Shown here: one piece after another, positions 1-11,300 of the stretch
How positions within the stretch are numbered: the stretch's first letter is position 1
How the letters are laid out: the number at the start of each line of letters is the position of its first letter
DNA from: Pyrenopolyporus hunteri
Taxonomy: Eukaryota > Ascomycota > Sordariomycetes > Xylariales > Hypoxylaceae
DNA: 64,000 bases
Assembly (NCBI GenBank): GCA_902806595.1
Contig: CADCXC010000020.1
Location: 1-64,000 of the forward strand
Direction of reading: 5' to 3'
Position numbers and translations under genes: made by a program
Notes under the pieces: generated by a model
What the model was told of the DNA's origin: nothing
Databases searched by the model: none
Seen by the model: only the letters and a program-made list of their open reading frames with translations

Positions 1-1205
1 AAAGTTAGGTTGACGAGTTCAAACAGGGTTTGCTATTGAGCTTCATGAGAAGGATCTGGTTTTATTAGAAAAATTCAAGCTTTTTTAATGGAGTTGGAGA
101 TATATCTATCCCTCGTGAGGGTATAGTTAGATACAGGGTAAGATCTCTTAAAGAATTACAAATAATTATAAATCATTTCGATAACTACCCTTTAATTTCA
201 CAAAAAAAAGCAGACTACGATTTATTCAAACAAGTTTACTTTATGCTTAATAAAAAAGAACACTTGATTATAGAGAATTTTAATAAAATTCTTTCAATTA
301 AAGATTCAATAAATAAAGGAGGTCTATCTGAGGAATTAAAAAAGGCATACCCTGATTATATACCAGCGTATAGGCCTTTAATTACTAATAGTAAAATTCA
401 AAATCCTAATTGGTTAGCTGGATTTACAGCTGCTGAAGGTTGTTTTTTAATTAATTTAATGAAATCTGACACTCATAAATTAAAGGAGAGAGTTAATTTA
501 AAATTTAATATAACTCAACACATAAGAGATGAGGAATTAATTAGTAGCTTTGTAGAATATTTAGATTGTAAAATGTATATAAACAAGGTGAGATAGTTGA
601 TTTTGAGTTTCTAAATTTGAGGACATTATTAATAAAATAATACCATTTTTGAAAAATATCCTATTGAAGGGGTAAAATACAAAGATTTTGAGGATTTTCG
701 TACTGTCGCATATCTTATGAAAAATAAAGCTCATTTAACATTCGACGGATTAGAACAAATAAAAAAAATTAAAGCAGGAATGAACAAAGGTAGAATATTC
801 GATAAAGATAGTTCAGAAAAAGAAAAAAACCTTTATATTTTATCTAAGAATACCCAGAAAAGAACATATTGTTCTTTGATTAGTCAACCTCAATTCCGAA
901 TTACTCAACATGAACGTGATTTAATCGTTTTAAATAGAATTATTGAGTCTATGGGTTGCGGGACTCTAGTTAAACCAGGTGAAGGTAGAGATAGATATAC
1001 GATCTCTGTAGCTAATTTAAAAGATCTAACTGAGATTGTTATACCTTTATTTAAAACCCATCAGATACATGGAGCAAAATTCGCGGATTTTTTGGATTTT
1101 TGTGAAGGTCTTCATTTGATAAAAATGAAGGCGCATTTGACCCCGGAGGGTTTGAAGAAATTACACGATTTAGCGAAAGGAATGAATACAGGAAGAAAAT
1201 TTTAA
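1..1205 (+). pseudogene. Decayed LAGLIDADG homing endonuclease in a nad5 intron
   Basis: Translating TGA as Trp gives recognisable LAGLIDADG endonuclease segments in successive frames. There is a first-repeat half (FDNYPLISQKKADYDLFKQ), a linker, a second LAGLIDADG motif (WLAGFTAAEGCF, about 412-447), then a C-terminal half ending in GMNKGR near 800. The frame breaks at a short T run near 88-95 and again near 590-660. After about 840 a second version of the C-terminal half (FRITQHERD ... GMNTGRKF) follows, ending with TAA at 1203-1205. I read it as a once-active gene with at least two frameshifts and a duplicated C-terminal part. The 5' end lies outside the window. Confidence 0.7.
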
Positions 1206-1507
1206 AAATGAAAAACGCCAACACTATGTATTTATATTCTGATTTATTTATTTGACAAAAAAAAAGTAGCCGTGGATTAACGTGAGTTAATCTATTATTA
1301 TATCACTATATGCTGGGATTGCCTGAAAGCAAGTTTATTTATATTTTAAGATTCGTCTTAGATAAGATAAATAAGAAAATCTTGTGATTTAGATTAGAAC
1401 TTTCTATTCTAAAAAGGGCCTATCAGCAGGAAACCTTTGCAAATGAAAAGGGATCCTCAGAGACTCTACGTGATATAGCATATAATTTTGATGAGTATTC
1501 TTTATTA

Positions 1508-2257
1508 ATGCCTCAACATAAAAAAAAATTTAAAAAATCGTTTTTAGAGTGATTTATAGGATTAACAGAAGGATGTGGATCTTTTATTGTATCTAAAAAT
1601 AAAGTTTATTTTGATATAACTTTAAATCTTGATGATATTCAGATTATTTATTATATAAGAAAAGAATTAGGTTTTGGTAAAGTTTTAATTAGAGATGGTG
1701 ATAGCTACGCCCCAAAATGTAGCTTTTATGTTTCTTCTTCAATTAATTTTTTAAGGTTAATCCATTTATTTAATGGGAACTTATCTAGTAATACTAAAAA
1801 AGAAGAATTTAAAGTATGACTTAATACTTTTAATGAATTATATAATATGAATGTTTATTTTAAAGATCAGTTAGTTAAAATTAGTTTACATTCAGGATGG
1901 TTATCTGGATTTATAGATGGATATAGTACTAATTGTTTTTTAGTAGGCGTGCCTATAAAATCCGATAATTCTACTTTAAATTCGAGTTCAAATTTACTCG
2001 GAACTGGTTACAATTACAGATTTGAAGTTTTCCATAAAGATTTTTATGTAATTAAATCTATTCGAGATGTTTTTTTTAATCTTAATACTTTAGAATATAA
2101 AAATATTAAGAAAAGTGAGGAAGGTTGAATTTTTTATTGCTCATCCTCTACTAAGCTTAAAGTTATTATTAATTATTTTTCCAGATATAATCTAAAAACA
2201 AAGAAATCTTTATTATTTACTAAATGACGTAAAATACATAAGGAGTCTTTAAAATAA
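1508..2257 (+). CDS. LAGLIDADG homing endonuclease (nad5 intron)
   Basis: Open frame of about 249 codons with TGA as Trp. The first LAGLIDADG helix is WFIGLTEGCGSF (codons near 1546-1581) and the second is degenerate, WLSGFIDGYSTNCF (near 1900-1940), where the usual acidic Asp/Glu-Gly pair is replaced by Gly-Tyr. That suggests loss of one catalytic carboxylate and perhaps a maturase-only role. It lies between the group I core signature near 1300-1480 and the intron end, the usual place in a P9-side loop. ATG at 1508 is the first in-frame Met, but the frame is open upstream. Identity as a LAGLIDADG protein is firm; activity is inferred. Confidence 0.8.
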
Positions 2258-2468
2258 GAAGCTTATTAGGAAGGTGTGCAAGCTAAGCATATCATAATTA
2301 AAGAGGCGCATTTGTTAGTGCCTACACAAATTTAGCGCAGGGAGAGGAGGTGGGAAATAGTATTAATAAAGATATTCAAAGATAAATTATATGTTAAAGA
2401 TCTAGTCCGATCCATATTGAAATTTATGGTGTGTTAATTATAAATTTTATAATTAGCCAACAAAATTG

Positions 2469-4650
2469 TACTGCGGGAGTTTACTTGCTAATTCGTTCGT
2501 CTCCTTTAATAGAATATAGTTCTGTTGTTTTATTATTAATTTTATGACTAGGTGCTATCACTACTGTATTTAGTTCTCTTGTTGGATTATTTCAACAAGA
2601 TATTAAAAAAGTTATTGCCTATTCCACAATGAGTCAATTAGGAATGATGGTAATAGCAGTAGGTTTATCATCATATAACATAGCTTTATTCCATCTTGTT
2701 AATCATGCTTTTTATAAAGGATTATTATTCTTAGGAGCTGGAGCGGTTATTCATGCAGTTGGAGATAACCAGGATTTTAGAAGATATGGTGGATTAATTT
2801 CATTCTTACCTTTAACTTATTCTGTTATGTTAATAGCTAGTCTTAGTTTAGTGGCTTTTCCTTTCATGACTGGATTTTATAGTAAAGATTTTATATTAGA
2901 ATCCGCTTTTGGTCAATACTATTTTAGTAGTATAGCTGTATATGTTATTGCAGTTATTGGTGCTATATTCACAACATTATATTCAGTTAAAGTTCTATAT
3001 TTAACTTTTTTAGCGTATCCTAACGGACCCCGTGTTAATTATTATACTGATTATTTACATGAATCCAAATTGATATGTAATATGCTATTAAATTATATAG
3101 ATAAAATAGTGAGTCAAGCAAGGGGTGTAAAGATTGGTATGCCGATGGAAGAGATATGTTCTTTAGCAGATTCTTTAAGAGATAGAATTAAAGGTATAGA
3201 TTATTTAAATTCTCCCTTAGCTATACATCCTTATAAACTTGAATCTGTATTAAGTCAAATAAAAATTTATTTATGAGGAAGATGGGTAAGACGTAATTTA
3301 AGACGCGGTTACTCTGACAAAGCTCTTGAAAATAATTATATTACAGATTACGTAAAAATTATAAATATAGCGATAAATGAATATTCAAAAGGTATTAATA
3401 TACGCCATGCCCATGAAGGTGATTTGTTTTTAAGTTTACCTTTAGTATTATTAGCTGTATTTTCAATATTTTTTGGTTATGTTACTAAAGATATTTTTAT
3501 AGGTTTAGGTTCAAGTTTTTTCATCGATAACAGTATTTTTATACATCCTCTTCATGAGATAATGTTAGACACTGAATTTGCAGTACCTGTGCTGTTTAAA
3601 TTCTTACCTTTAGTTTTCACTATTTCATTTAGTATTTTTGCTATTGTTTACTCAGAATTTCTACCTGAGTCTATAATTAATTTTAAATTTACTAAATTAG
3701 GATATAATATATTCGGTTTTTTTAATCAAAGATTTTTAGTAGAAATGTTTTATAATAAATGTATTACTAACTTAGTTTTAAATTTAGGAGGACAAACTAC
3801 TAAAGTATTAGATAAAGGAAGTATAGAATTATTAGGACCTTTTGGTTTTGAGTTAGGATTGATTAAATTAAGTAAAAATATAGCATCTTTAAGTACAGGT
3901 ATTGTAACTAGTTACGCATTATATATTTTAATGGGTTTTGTTATATATTTATTAATTACTTTTTTAACAATGTTAAATTTTGATGTAATACTATTATTTG
4001 TATTAGCTGTTATTTCATTCCCCACCTACCCTTTGGGTAGGGGGGCCGGGGGAGGTGTTGTTAATTTTCATTCTCTAAATATATTTACTCGCTTCTCAGC
4101 TTGACATTCGGTCTTTCAAGAGGTAAGGTTTTTAAGTTATAATATTTTAGAATCTAATTTTTTCAATTTTTTGTACTTTTTTTATTTTAAGTTAAAAGAT
4201 TTTTATATTTACAATCGAAATTATTTTTTACTAGTTTACATATTTTGAATTATTTTTAATCTTTTAAATCAATATGTTAACCCAGAATCACCTAATTTAT
4301 ATATTGTTGAAGATGACAAGACAAGTAGTTCTAATAATGTACATGGTTCTAGTAATATAGAAACTAGTGATGCTAAATATCAATATAAAGGAGTAGCTGA
4401 AAGTATACAAGATCAAATAGCTGAAATAGATAAACAACTTGGTAAACTTGAACCTGGTTCTGAAAATTATGTAAAAGAAAAAGAAGCATTACTAGATGAA
4501 AGAGAATCTCTTACAAGTCATATGACTTTGCTTAATCAATATAAAAGTACAAGATTAATTGATAGCTATATTCCTCAATCTTCTGATAATAAAAGAGTGG
4601 CGGATTCTAGTCCTGCTGAAGCTAGTTCATCTAAACGTAGTAGGGATTAA
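2469..4650 (+). CDS. nad5: NADH dehydrogenase subunit 5, last exon, with added C-terminal tail
   Basis: Proton-pumping membrane subunit of respiratory complex I (inner mitochondrial membrane). The exon begins inside the conserved TAGVYLLIRSSPLIEYSS segment, runs through FQQDIKKVIAYSTMSQLG, HAFYKGLLFLGAGAVIH and FYSKDFILE, and reads TGA as Trp at several positions. The normal protein would end near 4015, after the last hydrophobic helix (ITFLTMLNF...). Here the same frame stays open for another ~210 codons to TAA 4648-4650. This tail starts in a GC-rich cluster (4021-4058), has one more hydrophobic stretch (about 4210-4270), then a charged, coiled-coil-like region and a Ser-rich basic end (SSSKRSRD). 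Upstream exons are outside the window. Confidence 0.93.
4020..4059 (+). repeat. GC-rich hairpin cluster inside nad5 coding frame
   Basis: The sequence CCCACCTACCCTTTGGGTAG followed by GGGGGGCCGGGGGAGG forms a GC hairpin in AT-rich DNA. The reverse complement of nearly the same element occurs at 14293-14333 in cob intron 3, so it is a dispersed mobile-type cluster. It keeps the nad5 frame open and adds residues PTYPLGRGAGGG. Confidence 0.75.
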
Positions 4651-5333
4651 TATAGAATAAAGTATATTTATTTATATATATATAACAGAGAATTGTTTAT
4701 ATAAATACTGTTTAAAGTAATAAAATTATTTTCGGTGATTTTATCGTGGTAAAATCACCGTGGAGTGCCCTAGCTTTCATTCCTAGCTTGCGCAGGAGCA
4801 ATAACAAATTATCTATAATTATATTTAACTATATTGTTTATTTAATATTTCTTTTTTTTTTACTAATATCCTATTTTTTATAGCTTTCCCCCCTAGCTTG
4901 CGCAGGAGTAGCCGAAAAAAAAAAGACGGCAAGGTGGTCGAGCAGCAAATTATAATATATAATTCTCGGCTCGGCCGCCCGGCTTGAGCTTTGCTCGGCG
5001 CAGGGTATAAAATATTAAAATATCAAAAAAATATATCTTAAAATATAGAATGTGAATATAAATTCTGTTCTGTAAAAAAATAAATTTGTACACTAAAAAG
5101 GTAGAGTTAAATGTGTATACCTATTCGATTTAAGGCTACCTGATATTGAATCAATAGACCTAGTTACTTTAAGTGGCTAGATAGAAGCGTTTAAGTTGTA
5201 GAGATGTTTAACCTGTATGTACTTTACCTTCACTTACCTTAAGTTTGCTATTATTCGTTTCACTTTATTAATTGTATATAATGCACAAATAGAATATAAA
5301 AAATTGTAAAAAAAATATATAAATAAAAATTAA
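4651..5333 (+). other. nad5-cob intergenic region with GC clusters
   Basis: No gene seen. It contains an AT-rich spacer, a palindrome around 4733-4762 (ATTTTATCGTGGTAAAATCACC) and three related GC clusters near 4775-4799, 4893-4915 and 4965-5008. These share a CTAGCTTGCGCAGGAG-like or CGGCTTGAGC...GCGCAGGG core that recurs at 23062-23090 and 59235-59260. No tRNA fold was recognised. Confidence 0.5.
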
Positions 5334-8300
5334 ATGAGAATATTAAAAAGTCATCCTTTATTAAGATTGGTTAATTCATATCTTATCGATTCATCAGAAC
5401 CCAGTAACATCAGCTATTTATGAAATTTTGGGTCTTTATTAGCTGTTTGTTTAGTTATACAAATAATAACTGGTGTTACATTAGCTATGCATGTGCGCTG
5501 TGGTAACAGTTTAATGTCGTGTGTTTCAATCACATTCGTTCCTTCAAACGCGAATAGATCACCTGAGTTAGGTAAGGAGGAAATCTCATTGCTGAACATA
5601 GCATCTCAGACGAAAGCGAATAACTTCCGTTACCCGCATACGGAAAATCTCGCAAGATCTTTCTCCTATGATGAGACTCTTACTAGTCAAATAATAATAA
5701 CCACTGCCCCCAAGCTAAGGGGATCACTCGGCGGATACAGGTGCATTACTCTCTTGGAAAATTGTAATGCATGGTTTTCCATAGAAGGAGAGAGTACAGA
5801 TTGTTCAGGAAGAACAAGCAAGGTTATGGGTATTACATCTAAGGGAGATGTACGAACATTACAGCTGAACACAGGATTGCCTAAGGAGAGTAATTTCTAT
5901 CGGCAACGGAGCAATTATAGTACCTGACCAAATTCTCTCTGAGTAGGATACGACTTAGTTAACGCTAAGGGAAAGGGAAGAATTGCAGTATCATTATTAT
6001 TCAACCGAACTTATGTCTCCGGAGGAGATACGGACGCTAGAGCCAACGTGAGTTCTAAGTTGAATAAACTCTCGACAAGATCACAATCCACTCCTTACCA
6101 GATAATAGATAGAGATCTACACAATCTATTATCTAATACTGACACTTTAATATATGCATACGAAAATATCAAAAGTAAACCTGGAAACATGACACCGGGA
6201 GTTAGCCCCGAAACTTTGGACGATATATCAATAGACAAACTAGAAAACCTGGCGGCCAAACTTAAAAGTGAACAATTCAACTTTGCTCCTAGTAGAAGAG
6301 CTCAAATACCCAAACCTTCGGGAGGAACTAGACCTTTATCAATAGCCTCACCCATGGACAAGATAGTCCAAGAAGCTATGAGACTAATATTAGAAGCAAT
6401 ATACGAACCTCTGTTTAAAGATAGTTCGCATGGATTTAGACCTAATAAAGGTTGCCATACGGCGCTTAAACAGATCAAGCAGGAATTCCAACCTGTCCAA
6501 TGAGTTATTGAAGGGGATCTAGCCAAATTCTTTGACACTATCCCCCATCAAAAATTGATGCAGATTATAGAAAAGAAGATTTCAGACAGAAGGTTTACAA
6601 ACCTAATTTGAAAAGCCCTAAGAGTGGGCTATTTCAACTTCAAAGTCTACAAAAACAACATAATTGGAACACCCCAAGGTTCTATAGTCAGCCCTATTTT
6701 AGTTAATATATTCCTGCATCCATTCGATGAATTTATGCAGAAATTAAAGGAAGACTTCGACAAAGGTGTCAGATCCACGAGATCCAAGGAAAGTAGATAC
6801 CACGAATACCACATTCTCAAAGCTAGACAAAATAAAGACAAGAAACTAATCAGAAAGTTAATAAGCGAGAGATCCGAAGCCTCGGCGACAGATTTCGGAT
6901 CAGACGAACTGAAAAGACTAGTGTATATACGATATGCGGACGACTGAGTTATAGGTATAAGAGGATCTAAATTAGAAACCTTATCGATACTAAGCAAAGT
7001 GAAAGAGTTCTTATCAACCTTGGAATTAAACCTAAGTGAGACAAAAACCAAAATAACTTCGCTAAACGAAGAGGCAGCCCTATTCCTTGGAACTGAGATA
7101 TTTAGATCTAACCACACTAGCTACACCAGGATAGGTAGTTATAGAAGAGTAAGACGTAATAAACTAGGCATCCGCCTTGAAGCACCTATGAACAGAATAA
7201 AGGACAAGCTAGCAGAAGCAAGCTTCATCAAAGACGGAAAATCTTATCCAAAATTTATTTGATTACACCTCGAACATGACCAGATAATACTAATGTACAA
7301 CTCGGTATTGAGAGGTTTCCTAAACTATTACAACTTTACACATAACTACGGTAGATTAGTTAGTTACACTGAATACATTTTGAAACAATCTTGCGCTAAA
7401 CTACTAGCTACAAAATTTAGTATAGGTACTATGGCACAAGTCTATAAAAAATTCGGTAATTCCTTAACGGGACCAAAGGGAAAATCATTTTACAAGCCCA
7501 GCTACAAAATGTCCCTTAAGTTCCTAACTAGTGAATCCCTAATAATAGGAGCACTCTATCAAGAGTAATCCACGGCTACACTAGACAACTCGAAATGTAG
7601 CATATGCGAATATACTTACAGAGTAGAAATGCATCACATAAGAGCGATGAAGGATTTAAATCTGAAGATATCTAATTTAGACAGACAAATGGTCAGAAAC
7701 AATCGTAAGAGAATAGCCTTATTTATGTAGACAGTGTCGTATGGTGAAACATAGAAATAAAGAAACGGTATTTGACAAATCAAGGTAGTGGAATTAGTCG
7801 ACAGAGCATTAATGATGTGGAGAGCCGTATGAGGGGAAACTTTCACGTGCGGTTCGGGAAAGGGGTAAAATTTTTTCCTAATTTTTTTATTTAGTCTAGT
7901 TCACTATGTAGAATATTTGTTTATTTTCAATTATTTATTGTTTATTTGTATTTATATTTTTCCTTTTCCTTTTCCGATACCTAACGAAGATGAGTTAGAA
8001 GAGTTTATAAAAAAACTCTTAAAACTTTTAGAATTAGGACTTATTGATGAAAATATGTTTTACTATTTTTTAACATGCATAATAGGAATATATGCATATT
8101 TAATAGTGAGGCATTTAATCAGGAATTCCTTATATGTACATTTGACTACATGTATTCTTAGAAACCCACCTGATAATGTGGGTATTAGAAGAGAAAGTAT
8201 CTTAGTTATAGATACTCTAGATCCTAATATGCGAATTGTCAGATGTTTAATTTTTGCTACGGGTATGAATTTTGATTTCAAACGTTTTAGTTTGGATGGA

Positions 8301-11300
8301 CGAAGCTGACTTGGTTTCTCTAGTGGTCCAGATTTACTGCCAAGCGAAGTACCACACCGTGTTAGAACAGGAAATATGAATAGGATGGGTCGCTTAAATA
8401 CTGTTACAGGTATTTATGGTTCTAGGTGATTTGCATTTATCAGGTTAGCTGAGGTATGTAGAATTGAATGACTACAGGGTATGCAGAAGTAATGCATAGA
8501 ATTACTTATGCTAATAATGTGTCATTTTCACAACTGATGTTATGAGGTCTTAAGGATGCTGTAGCAGTACGTAGGGAAAGATTCTTTCAGGATTAATAAA
8601 AATTATATTATAAACAACCAATAAAAAAAAATGTAAACCATCAAAAAAAATTAGGTCTTTTTATTCTAGTTCACTATAGTCCTAACGTATTAGAAGCGTT
8701 TAATTCTATAGAGCATAAGTCATAATGTGCTCTCTAAATCAAGTAAATTGCTGGAAACTCTTAAATAATAAGATAATCAGCAGGAAAGTTTAAATAAAAT
8801 CTTCAGAGACTAAACACTTGACATTTATTAATTTAAATGATAATATAGTCCAACCATCATCGAGAGTTGATGTTAATATAAAGATTATTTTTCTATGTCT
8901 GTGCACAGACATACCTTTATATTCATTTATTCAAGTATCAGGTATTAAAAATAAAATGAGATTTAATAGTTTTTCTGCTTATCCTTCGGATCAGAAGGCG
9001 ACAAAAACATCAGAAACAGTAAATTTAAAAAATTTAGATTCGTGCGCAAGCGATGAATTTTTATATTGATTTTCTGGATTTACGGATGCTTTTATCTTTA
9101 AACGTAAACTACCTTCGTTTTTCCAATATTTATCGGTTTTCATTTTTAAATCTGAGACTGTATAATCATAGATGATAGGGCCCTAGATTTTACTGATGCT
9201 ATTCAGGAACAAAAATTTATTAGTGATATATTTTTTCGGCGTAGCCCGAAAAAGTATATCTTGATATACTTTTATAAGAGTATAGTTTAATGGTAAAATA
9301 GGGAGCTCACACTCCGAATTCTCAGTTCAAGTCTGAGTTAGTCTGCTTTGCTTCAAGGTTCCGAAATTAAACCGTCAGAGTGAAGTAGGCGCAATTCATC
9401 CTATACGTAGGTTTTTTAAGAATTAAGTTAAATATGATAAATTTAAGCAAAAATAAAATAAATAAAGGTTTCTTTACAGGTTTTCCATTTGTGTTGCAAT
9501 ATACAGAAGGTAGACAGAATATTTCGCTGCTGCCTGGTGGCAACACAAAAAATAGAGTTAAGTATTCGTCATTTAGTACTAAACGTGACAAGAATAATTT
9601 GAGTTTAGTAGTTTGGGGTAGTAATTTGACATCTTCGGTGGGAATAGGAAGACATACAAAGCAAGTTAGGGATATGATAAAGTTACCATCTTATAAAATG
9701 AGCGTTATTGTTGGATTACTACTATCAGATGGTTGATTGACTATATCTTCAAAAACAAGTAAAAATGCACGTTTAGGATTTAAACAGGCTTTTGCTCAAA
9801 GAAAATATGTCTGGTTTGTGTTTAATGAATTATCTCATTATTGCAGTAGTTATCCTGTATTAACCAAAGGTATTAGAGCAGGAAACTCCTTTTACGGTCT
9901 ACAGTTTTTTACTAGATCGTTGTCCTGTTTTACTGAATTATATTCTATATTCTATGTTAATAAAGTTAAAGTGATTCCATCAGATATTTATAATCTCTTG
10001 ACTCCTGTAGCTCTAGCTCATCTCATTATGGGGGATGGAGGATTTAAAAGTAAAGGTATTTTTATTTGTACTGACTCTTATTCTCCTTATGACGTGGTAC
10101 GTTTAATGAATGTATTAATTGTACGTTATGATTTAAAATGTACCTTACATAAATCTAGTAATGGGCGTGGCCATAGAATATATATTTCTAGAAACTCTGT
10201 AGGTAAAGTTATAAAGATAGTTAAACCATATATTATTCCAAGTCTCTATTATAAAGTAGGAATAACTAATGATTTAATAGATTAAATTTTATTTGTTGCT
10301 TCATGATTAGTAAAAAATGGCAAATTAAAATACTTTATGTATTACCTAATTATTTTTGTGTTGAGGTAGTTTATGATAATAGTAAAGGTAAATTCGTTAC
10401 TAATCATATAGTAAAAGTTAAAAGATGGCTCCGCGTAAAGTTATTATTTCTCATTTTTTTTTATATCTATGTTAAATAGATGATAAGTTGCTATAATTTA
10501 GCTATCTAAGTTAAATGAAAAATATATTATTTTTATAAAAAAGGTAATTTTTTAATTACTTTAGATCGTAGTTATATAAAATTAAGATTTAGAATAAATT
10601 TACATATAGATGATATTAAAGTTCTTGAAACCATAAAATCCAGATTAAATATAGGTAGAATAGTATCGGATACTGATACTAGTTGTTCATATATTATTGA
10701 AGATTCTTTAGGAATAGAATTATTATGTAATATATTTAAAAATTTTCCTTTACATACTAGTAAAAAATTAGACTTTGAAAGTTTTTTTGAAGCTTTTTTA
10801 ATTAGAAAAAAAGGTAAAATTATCTGAATCTGATTTAAATAAAATATTATTATTAAAAAATAATATGAATTCTAAGAGAACAGTGTTTTCATACAATACA
10901 TCTAAATCTCAAATTATAATAAACCCCAATTGATTTATAGGTTTCCTAGAAGGTGAAGGTACTTTTGGTATTAAAACAGGATCTTCTTTATATTTCCAAG
11001 TAGCTCAAAAAACCACAAGTCAAGAGTGTTTAAATGGAATTATAAATTATTTACATGATTTATCAAATAATACCCAATTACCAGAAAATAGTAAAATATC
11101 ACCTTTACATGTTACTAGTACAACTAATGCTAAAACTAATGTAGTTTCAATAGTTATAGCTAATATAGATTCTTTATATTATTTTTTATTACCTTTATTA
11201 AATAATTCTAATATGTATTCACGTAAAAAAATAGATTTTGAATTATGAAGAATGGCCTTGTTATTAAAAATACATGGTTACTATTTTTCAATAGAAGGAA

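Larger units (their letters stand above)
1..2468 (+). other. Group I intron(s) of nad5, 5' end outside window
   Basis: No nad5 exon is visible before 2469, so everything to its left is intron. Group I core signatures occur at about 1300-1480 (TATGCTGG...CAGCAGG...CTCAGAGACTCTACG...GATATAG) and the P7/P9-like AGTCCGATCC at about 2403-2412. The intron ends ...AAAATTG at 2468, matching the rule that group I introns end in G. Two endonuclease ORFs in different states suggest that two intron units have merged or that one intron was invaded twice. Confidence 0.6.
5493..8674 (+). other. Group II intron 1 of cob
   Basis: The intron begins with the group II consensus GTGCG directly after the CAT codon of exon 1. 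A typical domain V (GAGCCGTATGAGG...CACGTGCGGTTC) lies at 7822-7856. Two possible 3' ends exist because CTAGTTCAC|TAT occurs twice, at 7896-7907 and 8666-8677. Only the second is followed by real cob sequence (YSPNVLEAFNSIEH). Domain V lies about 35-50 nt before the first copy, the normal distance, and more than 800 nt before the second. This implies duplication of the 3' splice region and insertion of the ORF at 7905-8493. Confidence 0.8.

Noticed and set aside
6647..7117. 156-codon minus-strand ORF opposite the cob intron 1 maturase
   Set aside because: It is the antisense of a well-supported reverse transcriptase gene, lacks any motif, and several similar shadows exist.
7905..8597. Identification of the 7905 ORF as a known mitochondrial gene (atp6, atp8, atp9, nad6, rps3)
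   Set aside because: None of the conserved motifs of these proteins is present; only membrane-like and basic segments are visible.
10305..10475. 57-codon ORF MISKKWQIKILYVLPNYF...
   Set aside because: No motif, low complexity, uses TGG only; might be an endonuclease fragment but nothing supports it.
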